Shown in pieces: positions 37,136-47,724 of a stretch of DNA of 64,000 nucleotides. The DNA lies in assembly GCA_027943335.1 (NCBI GenBank), contig BSBK01006021.1:621501-685500 (forward strand). The letters are read 5' to 3'. How positions within the stretch are numbered: position 1 is the stretch's first letter; every line of letters starts with the position of its first letter. A program made the translations under genes and the position numbers. Below the pieces are notes generated by a model. That model was not told the DNA's origin, searched no databases, and worked only from the letters and a program-made list of their open reading frames with translations. The stretch is from Chamaecyparis obtusa (lineage: Eukaryota > Streptophyta > Pinopsida > Cupressales > Cupressaceae).

Positions 37136-40100
37136 GACACATATTCCTATTCATTACATGTTTATGATGGTTCATATCTTGCACCTAAACTTGGCAGATA
37201 TTTTTTATTTTTCCACCTATGTTGCTAAGCTTATTCACTAGGGTTTGGTTGGGATTCATAATTTTAGGGTTGACAAGCCATTTGGGTGGTAGTCCATGCT
37301 TATGCATATTTTATTATACAAGGGTGTTGATTACTTAGTCAAACCATGGAGATAGAATAAAGGAGAGATGGTGAATTACTGCATGTTCAATTATGGAGTA
37401 TCGAGTTGTCATGGGACCATGTTGATGCTATCTATCATTTTTGATAGAAATTTTGCTTCTAGGCTTAGAGCATTGTTATTTTTGGAGAAGCCTAGAATTC
37501 CTAAAGGGTTATTAAAATTAATTAGACCAAAGGAGTATGAAAAAGACATAGCCATAGCACATAATTGGGGTGATATAATTATGTATCCAGTATCTATAGT
37601 TTTCAGAGTTTATGGATTTAGAGGTACACCCTATGTGTTACCATATCAAGTCCCCTTGAAGGTGGGGTTAGCAAAATTTTTGAGACAGTTGGGTGGGTTA
37701 CAGGAGACAACTTTCACAGGAAGGAATAGGGGAACTCTCTTTCCCACTATTACTATTGCCCACCATTTTTTTATCACAAGGGGTGGCTAGGTACATTTGA
37801 ATAAAGTCTTGTAGCCCTATAGGTTGGCTACTACTGTGTCCAAGTGTGTAGACAATGAGGGTTTTATCAATAGAATGTTTAAAGAGAGAGCTAGGTGTGT
37901 CTCCATGGAACACCAATTTAATTTTCAAAAGGATATAATCAGAAATGAGTTCAAGCTGTAGGAATAAGAAGTTAAGAAAGAGAAATGGTTGGTCTATAAG
38001 AAGATCTTGGACTTTGTCCAAATTTTTGATAATTTTTATAACCCATTGAAGGCTTTCAAGCCTTGGGAAAGGAAAATTGAGGCTCTGATGGAACATTTTG
38101 AATGGATCATGCAAGCCTTGAATGAGAAGGAACATTTTGTGATCTAATCTGATCTAGCAAAGGCTAAAAGGATTTTGAGCAAACCAACTTATGCTTGGCT
38201 TGTTCCTAAAGGAAGGTACACTATCCAACAAAGATAAGGATATAATGTTGTATTGCCTATGCAGCAGAGAACTTAGGATGTACCATCAACCTCCAAAGGG
38301 AAGAGACCCATGGGTGATGTTTCTGATGTGCAACCTTCCCAAAAAAGGCAAAAATAAGAAGTGGCCCAACCATAAGAAGATGTATATTCTCCATCTCAGT
38401 CCCCACTACACCTAGATGAGCAAGGAGTTACTGAGAAACTGGTACAAATGAGTAGTGAGGGATAGATTTTTGTGACCAATGAAGAGATACAACAAGGGAT
38501 GCTAGAGGCACCCAAGAAAGTAGAGATGGATCTCACTATGTTTGAGTTCTTAGGTAAAGAACTTGACCCAATAATAAAGCAGGCTAGTTATATTTTTTTG
38601 TCTGATGATAATTTTGTTAAGGCTAGGGAACTCCTTCAATTTCTATGGAGGATGCATATTAATTAGTATAAGGAATTTTGTGAGAAGAAAAAGGGGGAGT
38701 TCCCTGATAGGGACATGAATGATATAGAAAGTGACGTAAAGGGGGAACTGGTGAAGAAATTTGAGAAGATGACCCTAGAAGAAGGTAGAGCCATGGTCCA
38801 TACTGTAGGATTAATGATTCTCCTCGAGTGGGATATAGTTAAAGCAATGGTTTTTAATGTTGTAAGGAAAGAGATGACCACTATGAATTCTACCATTGAA
38901 GAAGCACAAGAAGAAACCAAGGGAGTGGTCTTTAGTGATGACCATGTTGCCCTTGTAATGTGGTCCTTGAAAAGAGAAGAAAATAAAAAAAGGAATGAGG
39001 TAGACCCTACAAAATACTTTGGAAATTTTATAATCAAAAGGGTTGGGGATACTTCTATTATTGAAGCTTCTAATGTAGTCTTGGAGATTGATAAATTCAA
39101 CCTCAAGGTTTCAGAGAGAGAGGCATAGGAGAAAGAGGAGAAGAGAATAAAATTTGAAGTTATTCTCAAAGCCTACAATGATTTAAAGGAAGTGGTAATA
39201 GAGAAAGACAAGTTAAATGCACAATTGACTGGGCCACTAGACCATAGTTCCCCTCAATTTTTACTTGCCAACTAGCCTATGGTTGCTTCCTCTTTTAGTC
39301 AGATTGTTGAGTTCCCTCCTTCCTCATTCCTTGAGCTAGATATTGAAGCGAGAGTTAGCCAGGAAAAACAACAATTAATGGAAGGAAAGGAAAGATTAAA
39401 GGAGAATAGAGAGATCCTGACTAAGGAGAGAGATATTCATATGAAGGCCAAGTGCATAGTTGATCAGAAGTATGAGGAGAAGGTGAGGAAAATAGTGTTG
39501 TAGTTTGCTACCAGCCTTGAACCTACAATGTTGTTTGATCATGTGAAGAGGCTAGATATTGTTTTAAATTCTTTGATTAGTGAAAAGGTTTAGTTGAAGC
39601 CAATTTTGGATGAATGGGTAGAAAGACATCCAAGTCTAAAGTTATTTTATTTTTTGGCTAAAGGTCAAGATAGTCCTGACCAAACAATAAAACCATTGCA
39701 TAAGTTTGTAAAAGGTTTGGTGGAGTATAAAATAGTAATGGATGATTTAGAGAGAAAGTCAAATCTTCTGAAGAGGGAATTGACTATTGTCAATTGTGAG
39801 TTAATTATGGGAGTTTTTAAATATAATGGAAAGCTAAAGGAGCTAGTTAAATGGACATCAGAATTAGATGATGAGCTATCAATAAGGATTAATAGTATCC
39901 TAACTTTGGAGAATACTCTTTTCTTTGTCCAAACAATTGAAGTGTTAGAAACTGCCAGGTCCTAGTTTGAGTATATAAATAAAGAGATAAAATAGATAGA
40001 GAATAGATGGAAGGAGATATCTAGTAGGAAGGCCAAGATTATTGGTTACCCATTCCCAAGTGATCAATTAGTCAATGCTTGGTAGTAGCAGTACATCCCT

Positions 40101-40136
40101 TATGAAGAAAATAGAATCACGGCACCTACTTCTTGA
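37136..40136 (+). pseudogene. Element E long ORF, C-terminal part (unknown protein)
   Basis: About 1,000 further codons in the same frame as 29355-30016, ending at TGA 40134-40136. I count 20 TAG and 5 TAA over the whole ORF, with no frameshift. Regions: hydrophobic helical segments (HILHLNLADIFYFSTYVAKL); a best-preserved block at 37368-37790 with HNWGDIIMYPVSIVFRVYGF and GRNRGTLFPTITIAHH; a basic patch, KRPMGD...SQKRQK (near 38310-38360), that could be a nuclear localisation signal; then a long acidic/basic coiled-coil-like C-terminus (VKGELVKKFEKM, EEKRIKFEV, LERKSNLLKREL). No reverse transcriptase, integrase, transposase DDE or zinc finger is visible. It may be a decayed transposon protein or a captured gene. 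Confidence 0.7.
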
Positions 40137-41302
40137 AGGAAGAAAAGGGATAATGGTTCAAATTTTTGGTTGGTAAGAATCAAGGTGTATTTATTGTAGG
40201 GAATTTTTTGATGATTTAGACAATCAGATTGGTTTAAGAGCTTGAGGAGATGAATGGAGACTCAAAATAGGTAGTTGATTTGTCTAGATCCTGGTAGATG
40301 GTCTTTCATATCAGATTTTGGTCATTTATTGTAAACCATGTGTGGTTTTTGAGAGTCTTAGGTTAAAGGTTTTATTTTCCCTAAATGATTGGATTCTTGT
40401 TGCAATCATTATCATATAAAAGGATTTTTCATGATCATTTAGAGGTATTGAGAGTTAGGTGTTGATAGAGTTTATTTTTGAAACCCTAGTCTCAGTCAAG
40501 GTTGTAAATTTTGCATCAATATTATCAATAGAAGGAAGAAAGTTGTAGGTCCATACTATTATTTGCAAGCTTTTATTCTAAAGTAGATTGTATACAAAGG
40601 TGGGACTCATTATACTTAATACAAATACCTAGTTCTTATCTCTCCTCTGTGTCAAACCTTATGGATTTTGGATTTTATATTTCATTACATAGTTATATAT
40701 GTATGTATTTTTATTCTTGAGTTCTAATCAAGGATTAGATTAAATATTGCTATGGGTGGGATATGAGTCTATCTTGATTTGCATAAGGATTCTTTATAAG
40801 CAGTGAGGGTTTTGGGTGGATGTGTTTATGGTTATGAATCTATGATTTATTCTCATTTATGTATCTTATTTGTTTCAAAGTTATTTCCCAATGGATAAGG
40901 TACTAGTCTAAGAAAACATCTCTTTTATTGGTATATATTGATCAAGGTTTTTATAATCTGTCATACAAAAGAAAACTAGTTGAAGTTTTAGTTTATGGTT
41001 GAGAGGTTGAATGTCTTATCATAGCAATGGAGAGTCAATGAATTTTTGGTTATCATTTAGTACTTTCTTTTTATTTATCTATTATTTGAATCCAATCTTG
41101 GTGTTGTAGAAGTATTATATTGACTGGATTAGGTAAACCCACCTTGGTTTTGCAAAGCCAGAAGTGCAGAGGGTAGTCTTGTCCCTATAGTTGGTCATAT
41201 TACCTTTAGATCCTATTTTATATTTGGAATTAACCCCTCCTTATCATCAATCCAAGGGTATACTAGCAGCCTTAGAGCATAAGTCATTTTGAAACACCAA
41301 CA
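40137..41302 (+). other. Element E 3' region, non-coding
   Basis: AT-rich and without readable protein. It ends gaaacaccaaca followed by the target duplication taacc. No copy of the E 5' end was found here, so it is not obviously an LTR. Confidence 0.6.
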
Positions 41303-41307
41303 TAACC

Positions 41308-41552
41308 TAAGCCATTTATTATCTTTGAATAGTGGACAAGTATCTTATTTATTACCATATGACTTCATCAAGGTGGCATGAATTCATAAACCCTTCCTTT
41401 ATGTTTGATTTAGTATTTTTGATGTAGTCAGTTTCTTCAAATTTACATGCATGTAGGTTTGATGTGATTTTTGTGTTAAAATAGAGAAAAGATTTAATTA
41501 AAGTTTATTATGTTATTGATTACTTATATCTTATAAAATATTACAATGTTAA
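41308..41552 (+). repeat. Element D right LTR, second segment
   Basis: Matches 24433-24680 (shared ggcatgaattcataaaccct-like, atgcatgtaggtttgatgtg and atcttataaaatatt blocks). It follows directly on 27435 once E is removed, and is cut at 41552 by element C. Confidence 0.87.
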
Positions 41553-42734
41553 TGTAAGACTATAAAAATGCATAGAAAGCATAAATGAGAGAACCACAAA
41601 TCTCATAAACAATATATGCAAACCAATCTAATCTACAAAAAAATCCATTTGAAACAAGGACTAAAAAATATATGCAAACATAACATAAAAATCCCTTCAA
41701 ATGTAGCTTCCATGTTCTCCTTTTATCTCCATTGAAATTAATTGATGTAGCTCTATGATATTGACAAAATATTCATAAAGATTGAAAGAAAAATGATGAA
41801 AAGGGAATATTAGGAATATGATTTGCCAAATTAGAGCAAATGAGGCTCAATTTATAGAATTTGCAAGAGAAATTGCAAGTTTAGCAATTAAGTGTGCAAA
41901 AGGGAATTATCATAGATTATGGCAATTGACAAATTTGAAAGAGGAAATTTGTCATTATTTATGACAACTTATGACAAATTGAATGTACAATTAGGAATTA
42001 GTGAGTTAAAAAAAGGAAATATTTCATAAGCTATGACAAATATGACAAAAGGGAAAAAAAAAAAAAATTGTCATAAACTATGACAATTATGACAAAAGGG
42101 AAAAAGGAAAATTGTCACAAACTATGACAATTTATGACAATTTAGGAAAGAGGAAAATCGTCATAAACTATGACAATTTATAACAAAAGAAAAAGGGAAG
42201 GTGGAGGCTAAAAAAGAGGAAGTGGGGGCTAGAAAAATGGCTGAAGCACAAATTAAGGGATAAAATCCCATTTGGAAAAAGGAGAGAATTTTTGAATTTA
42301 AAAATTCATGTATTCCCACAAAATGGAAATTAGGATTTAGGAATTATGAAAATTTCACAAATAAATAATTAGCCAATTAATTAATGTCAAATTAATTAAT
42401 TGTGAAACTTAGGGAAAAGGGATAAATAAATGTAATTTATTTATCAAAACTAAGACTTAGAGATCAATTATGGGTTATTTACCCCTAATTAATTGATTTG
42501 GCCAAATTGATGATTTTGATGATGCAAAGGATCAGTTTTGATGATTTTGATAAGGATTTGAAATTACTCTGATAATTTTGACAATGATTTGAGTTTATTT
42601 CAAAAGTGATTGATCAGGTCAAAAATGAGGAAAAATCGAGGAGAAATATTAGTAAATTAGGGATGAAAATTAGACATTGAAGACATGTTAAAAAGGGGGG
42701 GCACATAAGCGTTGACCATTTTTTAGTGTCTACA
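41553..42734 (-). repeat. Element C LTR (3' LTR in element orientation)
   Basis: 1,182 bases, tgtaagac...gtctaca. Contains a hairpin-forming repeat array (41945-42190). On the minus strand TCTATAAATTGAG (41851-41857) could be the TATA box. Confidence 0.78.
41945..42190. repeat. Tandem hairpin repeats in the C LTR
   Basis: Several units built round ttgtcata-aac-tatgacaa (best at 42069-42087, perfect 8-base arms). Others lie near 41949, 42112 and 42157, separated by gacaaaagggaaaaaggaaa spacers and an A run. Each could fold into a small cruciform or RNA hairpin. Confidence 0.8.
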
Positions 42735-42754
42735 TTTTTGTCCCTCTTTGAGAC
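42735..42754 (-). promoter_or_regulatory. Polypurine tract of element C
   Basis: On the minus strand gtctcaaagagggacaaaaa, directly before the 3' LTR (which starts tgtagacac). This fits the plus-strand primer and fixes the orientation. Confidence 0.65.
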
Positions 42755-43624
42755 AATGTGATTATGAGAATTGTCTCAAAGAAAACTTAAAAATCATGCC
42801 CAACTAGATCGATGGAATGGAGGTAGGATGCCCCCTCAAAAATTGGGTGAAAATTGATTATAGGATAATTTTTTCAAAAGAAAATTATTAGGACTGCTAA
42901 AAGAAATGTTAATAAAAGGATAAAATTAGATGGAGAAGAGTTAATAATCATGAAACTTGCTTTCATAAGTGCAATTTATGTCACATGAGCTTTAAATTAT
43001 ATGGTAAAATAGATGTGTTGCACCATGGCACAAAAAGTCAGGATGATAATGTAATCCCTTTGTGTAAAAACAAACACGTAATAGAGAAGGAATGTTTCCA
43101 TCCATCCTGAAGCATGTGACATATGTGCCCAAGAATTTTGAAAATACCCCATAATTAGAAGACAAAACAAAAATAAAGGACCATGAACCATCCCAACCAC
43201 TCTCATCACTCAGTGATATCCTAGAGTAGCATAGGAACACGATCAAAAGATAAATCAATAAAAGATAAGACTCACTAGACCAAGCAAGTCAAAAACCATC
43301 TGATCTAGTTGCCAAAGTTGATAGTTTGTTTGATTGATGATGTCTAGTTTCAAGAATAAAATACCTCGTCTAAGAAAGATACAGTCTAGTTTCGAGTATA
43401 CAACACCCTATATAAGACAAATGATAGGTTGATAAAGGACTGATTGATGTTATTTGATTGATAGGACAAGCTTGATATGATTGATTGCTGACATGATTGG
43501 ACATTTTTTCTATTGATGTGTGATTTCATGAAGCACAATGTTTGACAAGTCTTCAGACTACATCTTTTCAAATGTTTGTCTTGTCAAAAGGGGCAATGAT
43601 TATGTACATGTTTATTGCAAATTT

Positions 43625-43880
43625 TGAAGAATTTGATTTTTATGATTTTTAGGGTTTTGAACATATTTGATTTTTTTGTCCTTTTTAGGACATCTTATGA
43701 TTTTTAGGATTTTTTTTAGGATTGTTTATGATTTTTAGTGATTTTTTCAACATCATTATTTGATTTTTACTAATTTTTTTCAACTTCATATTTGATTTTT
43801 AGGTATTTTTAGCATCATACTTAATTTTTTTAAAATTATTTTAGGTCATTATATGTTTTTTTGAAAAAAAATTTAGGACA
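43625..43880. repeat. T-rich degenerate repeat (tgatttttagg)n
   Basis: At least ten loose copies of gatttttagg or tgattttta, with long T runs, inside element C. No coding sequence. Confidence 0.7.
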
Positions 43881-44049
43881 TTAATATTTACATAAGAAAG
43901 AATTATTGAATTGCCCCCAATGTCTAGCAAGGAAGGGACATTATGGATTGATGAACTGGTAGATGGATGGAGGCCAAAAGTTGCTTGGTATGTGTTGAAG
44001 TTGGTTGGATGCCAAGGACTATCCATAGAATGGAAGGACAAGCTCAGGG

Positions 44050-44540
44050 ACTATATAGGAGATGGTGATAAAATAGTGAGATGACATGATTGGATATGAT
44101 AGGATATGACAAGTGATGCATAAGAATGGACTGTCAAGAGGTTTTCTTTGAAAATGTGTTTCACTTTAAGTCCTTATGTTATGTCAAGATCAAGAAAAGG
44201 ATTTGGATAGGAGAGTGATAGGATATGGATAGGGAAAGAAAGATAAATAATGGACAAGAGTAGGAATATGGATAAAAGGATATGATAAGATAGACAATAT
44301 GGACCAAATGGATGTGATAAAATAGGTTATGTGGACCAAAGGGATGTGAACAACGTGAATCAAATAGGACATGTAAGACTTCTAGGAAGATAAGTATTTG
44401 TGTCAAGATCAAAGTTGAGAAAAGAAGGATATGGATGTTGATAGGATAATGGATATGAAAGGAAATAGGACATAGGATAATAGAGGAAATGACAAGTATA
44501 ATGGAGGATAATGGATAGGAAAAGCATGGGTGAAATCTGC
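44050..44540. repeat. Purine-rich degenerate repeat (ggatatggata-like)
   Basis: Plus strand rich in aggatatg, ggatatggata and ggacaaaatgg-like words. It creates open but meaningless hydrophobic frames on the minus strand (44179-44568). It may be the degenerate 3' end of the element C ORF region. Confidence 0.6.
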
Positions 44541-47500
44541 CCCCAAGTATCAAATGCAAGAAGTTCATAAATTATGCATGACGCATGTTTGTCAGGTTTC
44601 CATCATGGTACTTGCCCAAAGTGCCTGTTTGCTAGGTTTTCACTATTGGATGAAATAATTTCTCTTTATTCTTTTTTTGTGTTACCAAGACACCAGTTTG
44701 CCAGGTTTTCATCAATGCAACTATTTTTTTGTTCTTTTTTTATTTTCTTTTTCACTTTTTTTTCATTTTGTTTGAATTTTTTACATTTTTGAAGATGATG
44801 GACACATGACATGACATGAATGAAGGAATTAAGAATCTAGTTCTTTGGATTGTTCTTTTGAAAGATATATAATAATAGACCATGACTCTAATAGTATGCT
44901 CAAAGATGTTGGTAGGGTAATGATAAGGATTAGGTAAATTATTGACTAGGTTGAAGAAAAGGTTGAAAAATAGGTGTTGGATAATGGAGGGAATGTAAGA
45001 AGTCTTGATTTTGAGTGCATGGAAATGGATTCAAGAACAAAATTTTCAAACACCTTGAAGGGTGATGGCGAGATGGAGGAAAAAGAGATGTTGGACTTGA
45101 TGGAGGAATGAATATGGAATTTGGGACATAAAGACCCAAAATGGATTTGGAAGATGGAAGGATTTTAGATGGAGGGATAGCAATTTTGGATGCCATCATT
45201 TATTTCTCTTTAGGACTTTGTGCTTCAAGAAGCTTCTTGGGAATCCACATGCATTTTGATTTTTCATTCATTTGTGGGTCCTTGGAATGCATTGCTTGTG
45301 CAATGAGCTTAGGAACTCATATTTATTTTGGCTTTTATTTTTTCTTAATGGGCCTTTGTGGCCTTTTGGACAATTCTTTTTCTTTTTGGATGATATTTTT
45401 CTTTGTATTCACATGTTGATTAGACTAGACATAATGTTAATCCTTGAATGCATGTGTATTTCTTGACTTATGGACTTTATTATTGGCTTCCAAATTGCTT
45501 GGAAATGGAATGGGATTTATGGATGGATAAGAATGGTATGGAGGCTTTTTAGATGGGTGGAAGGTTATCGAATATGTGTGTCTTTTCTGACTTGCATGTG
45601 GGAAAGGGTAAGTGGATTATGAACTAGTGGATGGAGGAATATATGGACCTAATATGGATGGAAGGAGTGAATGAGGGGGTATACACTTGGATTTAGGTTT
45701 TGAAGGGATACCAATGCCTTGAGAGTGAGCTTTGTAACTAAGGTCATGACCTTTATACTTTTCTTTAACATGAAAGGGTTCTGATATACTTTATTCTTGA
45801 ATGTTGAACCCTTTGACTTGATAATGTTTTCTTTGACTAGTGGGACACTTACTAGTAGATGCGGGCCCATTTTGAGGGGGATATGATATTAAATAAAAAA
45901 TAGGATCATAAATTGGATTGGAATATATTCTATTGAAGGAATTCATTTGACATGTATGAACAACTTGCACAAATGTGTCTGCATCATGATAGGGGTCAAG
46001 GGGATCTTGCAATAGAATAGAAGCAATGATAGGATCATCTAGTAGGATAGGACCTTATGGAGGATTTGGAGGACTAGGAAATGTACATGAAGGGATGGAG
46101 GGATCTCATGGAGGATCATGAGGGATGATGGGATCTTGTGCATTATCTAGAGGAGATAGGATACTTTGATCTTGACTTGGACTAGGATCATTAGAAAGAA
46201 TGGAAGGAAGGACATGATCATGCTTAGGGAGTGGAAGGTCAATATGATTTGGAAGGAGACTTTAATCATGAGAGGAAATGAGATCATCTTGGATAAAAGA
46301 GTTGAGGATAATGGAATCTTTATTAGGCTCGAGGAAAATGGGATGTAGGTCAAAAATTGGAAGGGATTGGTCATAGCTCGGATCTTAATCTTGATTTATT
46401 TTAGGACTTTTTTCCTTGTGCTTTGGTTCTTCCTCTTGAAATGGGGTTTTAATTGGTATATTCATAGGGGACTCTAGAAAGGGCTCAATGTTTGGACATG
46501 AGGGAGATGGACTTTGAATTTAATTATCTTGAAAAGGATTGCTTGAAAATGGAGGACATGATGGATTTGGTTCTAATGTTTGGGAATCATGAAATTGATT
46601 TATATCAATAAATGGATTAGCTTGGATTTATTCTATGGATAAGGAGTGGAGGGAGACATGGATGCTTCTTGAATGTAAATGTCTTGAGGGGAAATAGGTG
46701 TGCCATCCATGTGATTGTTCTTGGATGAGCCATTTCTAGAAATGGGTGAATTATTTTCTTCATAAATACAATCCAATTTTTGAAACAAATTCTTTAAAAC
46801 TTTAGATTTGAACTTTTGTTGCTTGGTCGATCTTGTTGGTGAGACCACATTAAATTTTACATGTTGTGAAGAATTTTTTTATTGATCATGTGCAAAAAAA
46901 GGTTGATCATTGATCATGCTTGATTCATATTCAAAATATGCAAAATTTGACCTTGTGCTTGAAGGGTGATTTGTTCTTGAAGGAAAATATTTTTCTGACC
47001 TTGGAATTGGTTGACTTGATTTCATGATAGGTACAAGAGGTTGTGTGATTTCTTGAGGGATAATCGGTTGCATTGGAATGAAGATTGGTCCATTATTAGG
47101 TGGTGGCCCAAGTTGAATTATGCCACACTCTGGTTGAAAGGTTTGATTTGGAACTTGGTTGAATGATTGATTTGAAATTTCATTGTATGGAGATTGATTT
47201 GAAATTTCATTGAATTGAGCATGATTTGGGACTTGATTGAAAAAAAAAAATTATCTTGAATGTGATTGGATTGGATTTTGTTGAAGCTTTCATTTTCTTC
47301 ATGGATTTTTGAATTTTTTTTGTATTTTTGATTTTGCAATGAGAGCTTTAACATTAATTTTACCAAACCTTACTTTTGCGCATTTACAGAGTTTGGCCAT
47401 AACTTTTCTATTCATTTTATCATTTTTTACTTGTTGTTCCACAAGCTTAATTTCTTTCTCCAATTCATCTATCAAATTTTTATTCAAGTGTGTATGAGAT

Positions 47501-47724
47501 TTATGTGATTGATCATGTGAGGATATCATTTGTCTTGGATTAGGAAGTGTTTATGATAATGGCATGGGTAGTGGGTCATAATGTTCTTGGGTCTCTTGTC
47601 TTGAAGGGTACATCACATTTAGGTCAAAACATTATAATTGCATGGATGCACATTATCTTGGGTCAAAAGGTGTTTGTGAAGTGTACATGGATTGATACAA
47701 ACATTTCCTTGTCATAATTGGCAT
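44530..47724 (-). pseudogene. Element C long ORF, unknown Pro/Asn/Gln/Ser-rich protein
   Basis: Readable minus-strand protein starts near ATG 47724 and can be followed for about 1,000 codons. It has a helical start (NKNLIDELEKEIKLVEQQV), a basic stretch (KLCKCAKVRFGKINVKALI), then Asn/Gln-rich repeats (NEISNQS twice), PIIPQEITQPLVPIMKSS, FQKLDCIYEENN, a Pro/Asp/Ser-rich centre (LPLPKHDHVLPSILSNDPS) and Pro/Ser-rich blocks to about 44530. The frame slips at an A/T run near 47310, another near 47245, and once between 46640 and 46600. Stops are TAG or TAA. I recognise no domain. Gag-like or accessory protein of a non-autonomous element is possible, as is a cellular fragment. The C-terminal limit is uncertain. 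Confidence 0.5.

Larger units (their letters stand above)
27436..41302 (+). mobile_element. Element E: TSD-bounded mobile element of unknown type carrying a long ORF
   Basis: The uninterrupted LTR copy at 24424-24445 shows exactly where E entered: aatcctaacc is followed there by LTR sequence, while here taacc flanks E on both sides. E starts tgttagg and ends ccaaca. Without Copia-B (30017-37130 plus one TSD copy) it is about 6.75 kb. I find no long direct repeat between its ends. The first and last 18 bases form a weak inverted match (TGTTAGGACTGTTCAAAA against TGTTGGTGTTTCAAAAT). TG...CA ends with a 5-bp TSD suggest retroviral-type integration. Options are an LTR element with unrecognisable LTRs, or a terminal-inverted-repeat DNA element. 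It carries one long, unrecognised plus-strand ORF. Confidence 0.75.

Noticed and set aside
38310..38360. Nuclear localisation signal as proof of a transcription factor in E
   Set aside because: A basic patch alone is weak and no DNA-binding domain was found.
38191..38415. 74-codon frame inside the E ORF region
   Set aside because: It is out of phase with the long frame, which stays readable through this stretch.
29355..40136. Reassigned stop codons (TAG/TAA read as Gln)
   Set aside because: Other elements here show the same TAG excess together with TGA, frameshifts and changed catalytic residues, which fits mutational decay in a normal plant nucleus.
42060..42200. CRISPR-like array
   Set aside because: Repeats are contiguous, variable and AT-rich with no unique spacers, in a plant LTR.
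44179..44568. Hydrophobic minus-strand frame resembling a membrane protein
   Set aside because: Produced by purine-rich ggatatgg repeats on the opposite strand; no start context or domain.
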